Source: Nitrospiraceae bacterium (GTDB taxonomy: Bacteria; Nitrospirota; Thermodesulfovibrionia; Thermodesulfovibrionales; UBA9159). Taken from it: DNA of 10,412 nt. Location of the stretch: contig DMNE01000128.1 in the NCBI GenBank assembly GCA_003453735.1, positions 11,658-22,069 on the forward strand, written 5' to 3'. The position numbers were made by a program, and so were the translations under genes. Positions within the stretch are counted from its first letter, which is position 1; each line of letters begins with the position of its first letter. The notes below the pieces were generated by a model. The model was given only the letters and a program-made list of their open reading frames with translations. It was not told the DNA's origin and did no database searches. Shown one piece after another: positions 1 to 6,330 of the stretch.

Positions 1-344
1 TAGCCAATCCCTACGTCGAACTCCGCTGTCTGGTTAAGATAGTCACCAGTCCACTGATTTGTATTGAAGACGGGAAGATACTGCGCGTCCAAGGAAAACA
101 CGGGATTGGGCCTGAGATTCGCGGTAATCTCCTGCGCCTGACTCTGGAGAATCGTCGTGCGTGCGGCCTTAAGCGCGTGGTTATGATCCAGCGCCATTTG
201 CAGGGCCTCATCAAGGGTGATTTTAACCAGCTCCTGGTCGCCGAATATCGGGTTTGCCACAGACAGACTAAGAATAAAGACGGTCCAGACAATAACGCAT
301 AGCTGGACGTGCCTGAAAAAGAAAGAAACAAACTTAGTGTTCAA
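1..344 (-). CDS. TolC/CzcC-family outer-membrane efflux protein, N-terminal part
   Basis: Outer-membrane channel component of the RND pump encoded just upstream; 114 residues are visible and the frame runs off the low-coordinate edge. I start it at a TTG (344-342) because GGAGG lies six bases upstream and the frame is open from there. No ATG gives this frame. Residues 1-30 look like a signal peptide: a Lys and an Arg, then a long hydrophobic stretch ending LSVA before NPIFGD. After it comes the typical TolC-family opening VKITLDEALQMALDHNHALK (40-59) and QAQEITANLRPNPVFSLDAQ (69-88), an amphipathic helix followed by the first strand. The start overlaps the end of the pump gene by 11 bases, so translational coupling is likely. 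Family is confident; exact substrate class follows only from the pump. A longer ATG-looking frame over 11-331 is a shadow of this one. Confidence 0.88.
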   Translation of the reverse strand, partial: MNTKFVSFFFRHVQLCVIVWTVFILSLSVANPIFGDQELVKITLDEALQMALDHNHALKAARTTILQSQAQEITANLRPNPVFSLDAQYLPVFNTNQWTGDYLNQTAEFDVGIG

Positions 345-3300
345 AGTTTGCCTCCGGTTTCGGCAGTATGTCATGCGGTCGAGCAATCCATACGTAGAGT
401 GTCGGCAACAAAAAGACACTGAGCAGCAGGTTAGCGATCAGTCCGCCTACAATCACAATCGCGAAGGGGCGCTGCGAGTCGGATCCGATGTCATGCGAAA
501 GGGCCGCCGGCAGCAGGCCGAGTGTGGCAACGAGCATCGTCATCATAATGGGACGAAGACGCAGGGTGGCGCCTCTGATTGCTGCCTCCCGGACCGGTGC
601 TCCTCGTGCACGTAGCTGATTGATGTATTGCACCATGATCACACCGATCTCGACGGCCACCCCGAACAGTGCGAGTAATCCAATGCCTGAGGAAACACTG
701 AACAGAGTTCCGGTCACAAGGAGCGCAAGCAAGCCTCCGACGCTTCCTGCGCTCACATTAAGGAGCACAAGGAAAGACCACTTGAAGGATTTGAACATCA
801 TATGGAGAAGCAAAAGGATCAGAAGAACAGTGATAGGAACGATCACCGTCAGGCGTGCATTTGCCCGTTTCTGGCTTTCGTACTCTCCGGCCCAGTTCAG
901 ATAATAGCCCTCGGGTAACTTCACCTTTTCGTTGACCTTCCGCATGGCTTCTTTCACGGTGCTGCCGAGGTCTCGACCGCGAACGCTGTACTTTATGGCG
1001 ATGTACCGTGAGTTGGCTTCGCGGTAAATCATTGACGCGCCGTCTCCCACCTTGATGTCACAGAGTTGCCCGAGAGAGACTCTTTCCCCTGACGGCGCGA
1101 GAATCCGGATGCTCGCGATGTCCTCAACGGTTTTGCGGAAAGGCTCCTGGTATCGCACTACGAGGTCAAAGCGCTCTTCGCCTTTCAATATCTGACTAAC
1201 CGCCTTGCCCCCCACAGCAGTTTCAATAGCATCCTGGACATCCGCTACATTGATGCCAAAGCGATCTGCTTTTGCGCGATCCACGGTCATGTTGATGTTG
1301 GGTTGGCCGAGCACCCGGAAGATCCCGAGATCTTCGATCCCGCGAACTGTCCGCATAACCTCTGTAATCTCTTCGCCCTTCTGCTCCAAATCCTTCAGGT
1401 CGCTCCCGAAGATTTTCACCGCTAACTCGCCTTTCACTCCGCTGACGGCCTCCTCCATGTTGTCGGCAATCGGCTGCGAAAATCCCCACACAACACCCGG
1501 GATCTTTTCAACTTCTTTATTCAGGGCTTCGATCAGTTCCTCTTTGTTTCCGCGAAATTGTTCCCGCCACTTATTCCGCGGCTTGAGGTCGACAAAGTAT
1601 TCGGTGTTGAAGAAACCGGTGGCGTCGGTGCCATCGTCCGGTCGGCCCACCTGCGAAACAACCTGCGTCACCTCCGGAAAACTTGCAAAAGCACGTTGGG
1701 CCTGGTCCATGATACGCTGGCCTTCCGATGGCCCTATGCTGGAATCGAGAGTGCCCCGAGCCCAGATAGCGCCCTCGTCAAGGTGCGGCAGGAACTCCGA
1801 CCCGATTACTCCGCTGAAAGCCAGGTAAATGGTCAAAACTACGGAGCCGATACCTATACCCAGCGTAAACGCATGGCGCTCAATCATCCATTCCACTGCC
1901 TTGGGGTAGTGCATCATGAGCCAGGCCAGTACAGGATTTGGCCACTCCTTCACCCGCCTACGGAAGAGGTAGCTGGCGAGCACCGGCGCCATGAACATCG
2001 AGAAGATCAGAGCGCCCAATAAGGCGAAACAGACTGTCCAGGCCATGGGGTGGAACAATCGGCCTTCGACGCGCTGCAACGTAAAGATCGGGAGGAAGGT
2101 GGTTATTATGATCGCACGTGAGAAAAAAACGGGTCGCTGCACCTCGTGAGCTGCCACGCGAACGGCTTCGCTGACTTTGCCCGTAGAATCCTCCGATTCC
2201 TTAAGATGACGCAAGATGTTCTCCACCATCACGACCGAACCATCCACGATCATGCCAAAGTCGAGTGCTCCCAGCGATAAAAGATTGGCCGGAATGTGAC
2301 GGAGGTCAAGAAGGATGGAAGCGAAGAACAAGGCAAACGGAATGGTAAGGGCCACGATGATGGCTGAGCGGGCATTCCCGAGGAAAAGGATCAGGACGAT
2401 CACGACCAGAATGATTCCCTCAGTGAGGTTACGAAGAACTGTATGAGTCGTATAGTGGACGAGATCGTCTCGATCAAGATGAGGGACTATCTTCACTCCA
2501 GTCGGCAGGATATGCTCATTCAGATATTTGACCTTGGCATGAAGGGCGGCCAGGGTGGACTCGGCTTCAGCCCCCTTCCGCAACTGGACAATACCCTCCA
2601 CAACATCGTCGTTGTCAATGACTCGTCCGTCCTCGTGCCGGATGGCCTTACCCAACCCCCCTAAACGTATCTTGGCCCCCTGTGTCACGATCGCGACATC
2701 CCGAACCCTTACCGGAGTCCCATTCTGCGCTTTCAGAACAGTCATACCGATGTCGTCCGTGTCGCTCATCAAGCCAACGACCCTGACGTTATACGCTTGC
2801 TGCCCCTTCTCAACGAAACTTCCGCCCGCATTGACGTTGTTCGCTGCGAGGGCCTGCTCTACCTGGGCAATGGATAGGCCGTATGAAACCAGCTTGTTGG
2901 GATCGATCCTTACCTGGTATTCACGTGTTTCGCCGCCGAAGGCGGAAACGGCCGCGATGTTTGGAACTGACATGAGGTGTTTGTAGACCGTCCAATCCTG
3001 AAGTCGCTTGAGCTCCATTATATCGTATCGGGGATTCGTGCTCTCCAGAATATACCAATAGATCTGCCCGACAGGACTAAAGTCGGGACCAATCTGCGGA
3101 TTCAGACCCGCGGGGAGATTTACCAGGGTCAGCTTTTCAAGCACCTGCTGCCGATTTTGGAGATTGTCGGAGTCCTCATCGAAAATAACCGTAATGTAGG
3201 AAAGCCCAGCGAGCGAACTCGAACGCAGGTGGGTGAGGTGACCAACGCCATTCAGCTGGGTCTCTATGGGAATCGTGATTTGTTGCTCAACTTCCTCTGC

Positions 3301-3471
3301 GGCGCGGCCGGGCCACTGCGTAATTACCGTAACGTATTTATCGGCCACATCCGGATACGCCTCTACGGGCAGACGGTGAAACGAGATTATGCCCCAGATG
3401 AGAAGCAGAACTCCAATACTGAGAACCAAAACCTTATTTCGAAGTGCGAGTTCGATAAGGTACTGGATCAT
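334..3471 (-). CDS. czcA: CzcA-type heavy-metal efflux RND transporter
   Basis: Inner-membrane proton-driven pump of a tripartite metal exporter, 1045 residues, the normal full length. TM1 is at about 13-31, followed by LPVEAYPDVADKYV (34-47) and the QWPGRAAEEVEQQI block, typical of the HME-RND family. TM4 carries DFGMIVDGSVVMVEN (404-418), with the proton-relay acids D404, D410 and E417 of CzcA-type pumps. Large periplasmic loops lie at about 32-340 and 560-870. At the positions aligned with CusA M573, M623 and M672 (family knowledge) I see E674, I740 and M814, so two of three Cu/Ag methionines are absent. That favours Zn/Co/Ni/Cd; it is inference from a by-eye alignment. The start is three bases after the adaptor's stop, and the gene's end overlaps the TolC-family start. 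No frameshift or missing key residue seen. The plus-strand ORFs within it are shadows. Confidence 0.95.
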   Translation of the reverse strand: MIQYLIELALRNKVLVLSIGVLLLIWGIISFHRLPVEAYPDVADKYVTVITQWPGRAAEEVEQQITIPIETQLNGVGHLTHLRSSSLAGLSYITVIFDEDSDNLQNRQQVLEKLTLVNLPAGLNPQIGPDFSPVGQIYWYILESTNPRYDIMELKRLQDWTVYKHLMSVPNIAAVSAFGGETREYQVRIDPNKLVSYGLSIAQVEQALAANNVNAGGSFVEKGQQAYNVRVVGLMSDTDDIGMTVLKAQNGTPVRVRDVAIVTQGAKIRLGGLGKAIRHEDGRVIDNDDVVEGIVQLRKGAEAESTLAALHAKVKYLNEHILPTGVKIVPHLDRDDLVHYTTHTVLRNLTEGIILVVIVLILFLGNARSAIIVALTIPFALFFASILLDLRHIPANLLSLGALDFGMIVDGSVVMVENILRHLKESEDSTGKVSEAVRVAAHEVQRPVFFSRAIIITTFLPIFTLQRVEGRLFHPMAWTVCFALLGALIFSMFMAPVLASYLFRRRVKEWPNPVLAWLMMHYPKAVEWMIERHAFTLGIGIGSVVLTIYLAFSGVIGSEFLPHLDEGAIWARGTLDSSIGPSEGQRIMDQAQRAFASFPEVTQVVSQVGRPDDGTDATGFFNTEYFVDLKPRNKWREQFRGNKEELIEALNKEVEKIPGVVWGFSQPIADNMEEAVSGVKGELAVKIFGSDLKDLEQKGEEITEVMRTVRGIEDLGIFRVLGQPNINMTVDRAKADRFGINVADVQDAIETAVGGKAVSQILKGEERFDLVVRYQEPFRKTVEDIASIRILAPSGERVSLGQLCDIKVGDGASMIYREANSRYIAIKYSVRGRDLGSTVKEAMRKVNEKVKLPEGYYLNWAGEYESQKRANARLTVIVPITVLLILLLLHMMFKSFKWSFLVLLNVSAGSVGGLLALLVTGTLFSVSSGIGLLALFGVAVEIGVIMVQYINQLRARGAPVREAAIRGATLRLRPIMMTMLVATLGLLPAALSHDIGSDSQRPFAIVIVGGLIANLLLSVFLLPTLYVWIARPHDILPKPEANFEH
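351..355 (-). promoter_or_regulatory. Shine-Dalgarno deciding the TTG start of the TolC-family gene
   Basis: GGAGG on the minus strand inside the last codons of the RND pump gene, six bases before TTG at 344. It supports a non-ATG start that an automatic caller could miss, and suggests the channel is translated by ribosomes finishing the pump. Confidence 0.7.
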
Positions 3472-3474
3472 AAC

Positions 3475-4623
3475 CTATTTCGACTCCGAAGCATTGGAGA
3501 ACTGCAGCGCGTTGGCGACTACCTTGTCGTGAATCTTTACCCCTGAAAGAATCTGCTGGAGGTTGTCATCCATCTGAGAACCGATCTGAACCTCTGCCTT
3601 CTGAAATTTATTGCCGCCCAGTGGCCGGAAGACCCAGTTTCTGTCATGTAATCGCACAATTGCGGAAGTCGGGAGGACCGGCCGCTCGAAGCGTTTCTGA
3701 GAACGAAACGACGCAGTCACAAACATCCCCGAACGCATCGAAAGACCTGGGTTGTCCAGTTCGATGCGGACCTTTGCTGTCCGAGTGCTCGGGTCCAGCA
3801 CGCGGCCTATGTTACTCACGCGACCAGAGAATACCCGGTCCGGATATGCGTTCAGTCGAACGTCGGAGGTATCTCCGGAATGCACCTGGGAAATAGCATC
3901 CTCGTAAAGGTCGCATAAAACCCACACGCGCGACAGGTCGGCTATGGTGAAAAGATTCGGGGTAGCGTCCAGAGAACGAACTCCTGTACCACTCGTCACA
4001 TTCTGCTCAACGATCGTGCCAGAAATCGGAGCACGAACATCGAGAATGCTAGAAACGTGATCGGGATCGCCACCCAGCACATGAACGCGATTAGCTGCCG
4101 TCGCCACATCAACCTTGGCTTTGTCCTCTGCGTTCTGGGCTGCCTCCAGGTCCTTTTCGGCAATTGCTCCGTGGGCGTAAAGTCCCTGGGAGCGCTCCAA
4201 TTGTTTGCGCGACAACAATTCATCGGCCTGAGCCTTTTGATAATCAGAGAACGCTCCAGCAAGATCAGGACTATGGATCTGGAGCAGGAGTTGACCTTTT
4301 TTTACATCGTCTCCCAGCTTGACCTTAATATCCACTACGCGGCCACCACCGAGAGACAACACAGCCACCGAGCGATTCACATCGGGGCTCACCACTCCGT
4401 TGGCGTGTATTTCATCGGCAACTGCCCTGCCCTCCGCCTCTACCAAGGAGAACCGCTCCGGATGGTCCATCTCAATCACGTTGGGATCGAACGATTTTAC
4501 AACCTCGGTGTGTGAATCACCGGTTTCCGAAGCATTACGGCTGCAGCCAGCTCCTGCAAAGACTAGAAGGACAAGCGCCACAACCACAGCGAGAGGGTAA
4601 AAGGCTTTATTATGCATCAGCAC
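3475..4623 (-). CDS. czcB: Periplasmic adaptor (membrane fusion protein) of the RND metal pump, CzcB/CusB type
   Basis: 382-residue HlyD-like adaptor that links the inner-membrane pump to the outer-membrane channel. The start is GTG at 4623, six bases from AAGGAG; the in-frame ATG at 4617 is 12 bases away and a less good fit, and the ORF upstream of GTG has no support. A signal segment spans residues 5-26 with Cys at 27 (FAGAGC), a lipoprotein-like site, though Gly at -3 makes the lipobox imperfect. Domains in order: first lipoyl half (about 86-118, GGRVVDIKVKLGDDVKKGQ), alpha-hairpin (119-186, rich in Gln/Ala/Glu), second lipoyl half (about 193-230, DVRAPISGTIVEQNVTSG), beta-barrel (232-305), membrane-proximal domain to the end. 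The methionine-rich N-terminus that binds copper in CusB is missing, and there is no CusF-like extension, in line with a divalent-cation pump. First gene of the operon; stop is three bases before czcA. Confidence 0.93.
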   Translation of the reverse strand: MLMHNKAFYPLAVVVALVLLVFAGAGCSRNASETGDSHTEVVKSFDPNVIEMDHPERFSLVEAEGRAVADEIHANGVVSPDVNRSVAVLSLGGGRVVDIKVKLGDDVKKGQLLLQIHSPDLAGAFSDYQKAQADELLSRKQLERSQGLYAHGAIAEKDLEAAQNAEDKAKVDVATAANRVHVLGGDPDHVSSILDVRAPISGTIVEQNVTSGTGVRSLDATPNLFTIADLSRVWVLCDLYEDAISQVHSGDTSDVRLNAYPDRVFSGRVSNIGRVLDPSTRTAKVRIELDNPGLSMRSGMFVTASFRSQKRFERPVLPTSAIVRLHDRNWVFRPLGGNKFQKAEVQIGSQMDDNLQQILSGVKIHDKVVANALQFSNASESK

Positions 4624-4629
4624 TGAAAT

Positions 4630-4635
4630 CTCCTT
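4630..4635 (-). promoter_or_regulatory. Shine-Dalgarno selecting the GTG start of the adaptor gene
   Basis: AAGGAG on the minus strand with a six-base spacer to GTG (4623-4621). It fixes the adaptor start downstream of the first in-frame start at 4695, and slightly upstream of the ATG at 4617. Confidence 0.65.
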
Positions 4636-4679
4636 TCTTTTGTGAGCCTTACAAACTGTCTCCGGATATTTTTCGATGC

Positions 4680-4708
4680 ACAATAATCGTAACATAATAA
4701 GAAATCAA
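4680..4708 (-). promoter_or_regulatory. Candidate sigma-70 promoter of the czcBA operon
   Basis: On the minus strand, TTGATT (4708-4703) and TATTGT (4685-4680) are separated by exactly 17 bases. Each hexamer matches the sigma-70 consensus at four of six positions. The start of transcription would be near 4673, leaving a leader of about 50 bases before the GTG start. The only promoter-like pair I found close to the operon, in an AT-rich stretch; moderate support only. Confidence 0.4.
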
Positions 4709-4731
4709 ACGTGTATATGAAGAGATGGTCG

Positions 4732-4743
4732 TCGATAAATCGA
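4732..4743. promoter_or_regulatory. Palindrome upstream of the efflux promoter
   Basis: TCGAT-AA-ATCGA, a perfect 5-base inverted repeat with a 2-base centre. It lies about 24 bases upstream of the candidate -35, where an activator could bind. No regulator is encoded nearby, so the binding protein is unknown; short palindromes also occur by chance. Confidence 0.25.
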
Positions 4744-4763
4744 AGAGAGGTCCGCCTCGTATC

Positions 4764-4779
4764 GAACCTCGCATGGTTC
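4764..4779. promoter_or_regulatory. Second palindrome upstream of the efflux promoter
   Basis: GAACC-tcgcat-GGTTC, perfect 5-base arms with a 6-base spacer. Possible operator half-sites; it does not match the MerR, CueR or ZntR operator patterns I know. Confidence 0.22.
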
Positions 4780-4810
4780 AGAAATCTGGGAGTAGTGTTT
4801 CTCCATGACT

Positions 4811-4822
4811 TTACCTTGGTAA
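4811..4822. promoter_or_regulatory. Third palindrome upstream of the efflux promoter
   Basis: TTACC-TT-GGTAA, a perfect 5-base inverted repeat with a 2-base centre, same architecture as the palindrome at 4732-4743 but a different sequence. Confidence 0.22.
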
Positions 4823-4852
4823 CTCTCAAATCATGGATTAGTCGTTGATCAA

Positions 4853-4885
4853 AGAGCGGCTTACCTAGCCGGTACGGGCCGCTCT
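4853..4885 (-). terminator. GC-rich hairpin, possible terminator of the upstream repeat-protein genes
   Basis: Perfect 8-base arms AGAGCGGC (4853-4860) and GCCGCTCT (4878-4885) with a 17-base loop. Read on the minus strand it lies 40 bases after the end of the broken repeat gene and is followed by only TTTGAT, so the T-run is weak. It could end transcription from that side, or be a regulatory hairpin for the efflux operon. Confidence 0.35.
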
Positions 4886-4925
4886 GTTTGGAGGGGGTGG
4901 TCACAATGACAACCGTCTACTAGAT

Positions 4926-5229
4926 TCATTGAGGACCGGGAAACGAGTTAACAAACCTGATCTTAAAATCATATGATGCGTCACTGCTTTGTATTCTGTA
5001 ATCTATACGAATCTACAATTTGCCACTGTCCGGGGTGATTCGGGCAAGAGGCTACTTCCTGAACAGCTAAATCCTCAGAAGCACTAACTACTTGAACTGC
5101 GTAATTAGAGAACCGGTCAACATATTGTATCCTGCCATATATTTTGCCTACATGCGGTTTTTCCAGGCAGCTTCCACCGCTATTTAAATTTTGCCCACTC
5201 ACGATTTCTGAATCTAGACGTCTCCTCAA
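4926..5229 (-). pseudogene. Frameshifted small beta-repeat protein gene
   Basis: The first frame (5229 to stop at 4981) gives GKIYGRIQYVDRFSNYAVQVV, then AVQEVASCPNHPGQWQIVDSY, then a non-matching LQNTKQ and stop. A second frame picks up the same pattern exactly there: DYRIQSSDASYDFKIRFVNS then FPGPQ and stop at 4926. Joined at about 5002-5005, the two halves form six or seven repeats of 11-13 residues of the form (I/V)Q-x-V-x-S-(F/Y)-x-(D/N)-(Y/F/L). I know this as a widespread family of small uncharacterised proteins (V-x-S-F-P-D strand repeats ending NSFPG). The shift is one extra base, or two missing. The N-terminus is also unclear: no ATG, a TTG at 5229 and a GTG at 5202, neither with good Shine-Dalgarno spacing. 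It lies 25 bases after the 22-residue-repeat gene and may have been its operon partner. A sequencing error is the alternative. Confidence 0.65.
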
Positions 5230-5254
5230 CAGCGCTATCTATTATTATCTGCTA

Positions 5255-5854
5255 CTACCGCTTTTTTTCTCGTCCAGGCTTGGGAAGCGCGGCCGAAGAG
5301 AGTTCCTTCGCACCTTCAACAACGCCCAGCAGCACATCCTTCACGGCGTTCACAGCAGTGGTACCTACAGCGCTTGCGGCCTCGATGGCTCCGCTGACAG
5401 ATGCCTTTGCAACGTCTTCAACATTACCTCCCACTTCGTTTGTTGCCTCGATAATGCCTTCTAGCGTTCTCCGTGCAACAAGGGCTACGTCTGCTCCTAC
5501 CGTTGCCGCTTCTTTAACGGTGTTCTTCGCTGTTTCGCTCGCAGCGGTGATAATATCCCCTCCAACATCGCTCACTCCCTTAATTATCCCCTTCGCAACG
5601 CTTTTCGAGCTCAGAATGAGCCCCGTGCCGACTTCCTCTGTGGCAGTTATAGCACCCTTTATGACGTCCCTTGTCACGGATAGCCCTTCGCCCGTTACTC
5701 CACGGGTTTCTTTAAGAACATGCGACACGGTATTCCTCACAAGGCGCACAATCTCTTCTTCGATCTCGTTAAGCCCTTTCAAGCTACTGATAACCCCTTC
5801 TTTAACGGTAGCTCCTGCTTTGCCGGTCCTTTTCTTCATATCCCCAGTCTTCAT
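5255..5854 (-). CDS. 199-residue protein built of 22-residue helical repeats
   Basis: No known function recognised. The start is ATG at 5854, preceded by AAAGGAGGAG at ideal spacing; the longer frame up to 5956 lacks this. After a Lys-rich head (1-18), the protein falls into consecutive 22-residue units: 19-40, 41-62, 63-84, 85-106, 107-128, 129-150, 151-172 and 173-194, then REKKR. Most units carry G at position 5, small or aliphatic residues at 6-7, V at 13 and G at 14 (KGAITATEEVG, KGIIKGVSDVG, EGIIEATNEVG, SGAIEAASAVG). Composition is Ala, Val, Gly, Glu, Lys, Thr, with no Cys or Trp and no signal peptide or clear membrane span. The 22-residue period is that of amphipathic helices that lie on lipid or stack together, as in apolipoproteins and some phasin-like or LEA-like proteins. 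Surface or membrane coating, or stress protection, is a guess. It is close to uncharacterised repeat proteins of environmental bacteria. Confidence 0.85.
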   Translation of the reverse strand: MKTGDMKKRTGKAGATVKEGVISSLKGLNEIEEEIVRLVRNTVSHVLKETRGVTGEGLSVTRDVIKGAITATEEVGTGLILSSKSVAKGIIKGVSDVGGDIITAASETAKNTVKEAATVGADVALVARRTLEGIIEATNEVGGNVEDVAKASVSGAIEAASAVGTTAVNAVKDVLLGVVEGAKELSSAALPKPGREKKR

Positions 5855-5875
5855 ATAAATCTCCTCCTTTCCTAT

Positions 5876-5904
5876 ATTGTAATCACCGCTACGAACTGAA
5901 ACAA
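5876..5904 (-). promoter_or_regulatory. Candidate promoter of the 22-residue-repeat gene
   Basis: TTGTTT (5904-5899) and TACAAT (5881-5876) on the minus strand, spaced 17 bases. The -10 matches five of six consensus positions; the -35 is weak. Transcription would start near 5869, giving a leader of about 15 bases that holds only the Shine-Dalgarno. Confidence 0.38.
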
Positions 5905-6005
5905 GCCTTTCCGGCACTTTGGAGAGCCGTATTCGCATTATCGATTCGAGCTGCACATACCGTTCTGTATTGAGGGTAACCTTTGCCTCCAGAGAGAGTT
6001 TATCC

Positions 6006-6027
6006 CACTGTCACATGCGTGATAGTG
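6006..6027. repeat. 22-base near-palindrome
   Basis: CACTGTCAC-atgc-GTGATAGTG: 9-base arms with one mismatch (G6010 opposite T6023, a wobble pair if the plus strand is transcribed). Either a protein-binding site or a tight hairpin. It lies about 100 bases upstream of the candidate promoter of the repeat protein. Confidence 0.35.
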
Positions 6028-6049
6028 ATCGGCCTTGCCACTTTCGAAA

Positions 6050-6107
6050 TCGGCAGTGTTATTCCTCATCTCAGACCTGAACCACTGCCGAGGGTGATTC
6101 AGGTCTG
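6050..6107 (-). other. Two interleaved perfect inverted repeats with pseudoknot topology
   Basis: Stem 1: CAGACCTGAA (6072-6081) with TTCAGGTCTG (6098-6107), 10 perfect pairs. Stem 2: TCGGCAGTG (6050-6058) with CACTGCCGA (6083-6091), 9 perfect pairs. The arms alternate, so as RNA they form an H-type pseudoknot or two rival hairpins. Read on the minus strand the connecting stretches are 6, 1 and 13 bases, which is geometrically possible. Nine bases of the first arm (AGACCTGAA) recur at 6163-6171. No known riboswitch class recognised. Confidence 0.45.
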
Positions 6108-6224
6108 TCCCTTCGGCACCGCCGCCTGAGTTCTCTGAAGGCATTTCGGCACGGATAGCAAGAGACCTGAAACAAAATAGGAAGAAGGTACTACCCTCAA
6201 GAGTATGCCACACGCCCGTTTCAC
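6099..6224 (-). CDS. Possible 41-residue protein with a strong ribosome binding site
   Basis: GTG at 6224 follows AAAGGAGGA with a 7-base spacer, one of the best Shine-Dalgarno sites in the window. The product begins VKRACGILLRVVPSSYFVSG and stays hydrophobic to about residue 26, like a short signal or membrane segment, then QRTQAAVPKGQT and stop. I recognise no family. The stop lies inside the first pseudoknot arm. The neighbouring frame stays open from 6213 to 5938, so this could also be the remnant of a longer, broken gene, or a leader peptide. The Shine-Dalgarno is the main evidence; coding character is weak. Confidence 0.3.
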   Translation of the reverse strand: MKRACGILLRVVPSSYFVSGLLLSVPKCLQRTQAAVPKGQT

Positions 6225-6230
6225 AGATGG

Positions 6231-6278
6231 TCCTCCTTTAATCCTTTAATTTATTTGATTTGTTTGTCAGTAAAGGAT
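6231..6278 (-). promoter_or_regulatory. Duplicated Shine-Dalgarno-like element with an upstream complementary segment
   Basis: On the minus strand ATCCTTTA (6278-6271) is followed, after 22 AT-rich bases, by TAAAGGAT (6248-6241) and directly by TAAAGGAGGA (6240-6231), the ribosome binding site of the 41-codon ORF. The upstream segment pairs perfectly over 8 bases with the first copy and over 7 with the second, so it could either leave the ribosome site free or mask it. Confidence 0.35.
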
Positions 6279-6292
6279 ACCTCTGCGCGCCA

Positions 6293-6330
6293 CATCAGGC
6301 AACCCGGAAATCTCTGATGCAGTTCCCGGG
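6293..6330 (-). other. Second interleaved inverted-repeat set, possible small pseudoknot
   Basis: CCCGGAA (6303-6309) pairs with TTCCCGGG (6323-6330) with one bulged base; CATCAG (6293-6298) pairs with CTGATG (6314-6319). The arms alternate, so on the minus strand the loop of the first hairpin pairs with the bases just after it. Arms are short, so chance is a real alternative. Confidence 0.28.

Noticed and set aside
11..331. Minus-strand 106-codon ORF at the window start
   Set aside because: Arg/Ser-rich out-of-frame shadow of the TolC-family gene, whose correct frame starts at TTG 344.
1205..2022. Long plus-strand ORFs inside the RND pump gene
   Set aside because: They lie wholly within a clearly recognisable 1045-residue pump on the other strand and match no family.
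4617..4904. Minus-strand 95-codon ORF covering the efflux promoter region
   Set aside because: GTG start without ribosome site, covers the candidate promoter and palindromes, and ends at the start of czcB in another frame; composition looks random.
5280..5858. 192-codon plus-strand ORF rich in Ser, Pro and Thr opposite the 22-residue-repeat gene
   Set aside because: An antisense open frame produced by the repetitive Ala/Val/Gly codons of the real gene, which has its own strong ribosome site and exact repeats.
5938..6224. Programmed -1 frameshift from the 41-codon ORF into the adjoining open frame, stimulated by the pseudoknot
   Set aside because: The frame relation and pseudoknot position fit, but no slippery heptamer (X XXY YYZ) or A AAG-type site lies before the pseudoknot, and the second frame's product has no recognisable family or repeat pattern.
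6050..6330. Known riboswitch classes (cobalamin, c-di-GMP, Mg2+ M-box)
   Set aside because: I looked for their conserved cores and did not find them; the structures here remain unassigned.
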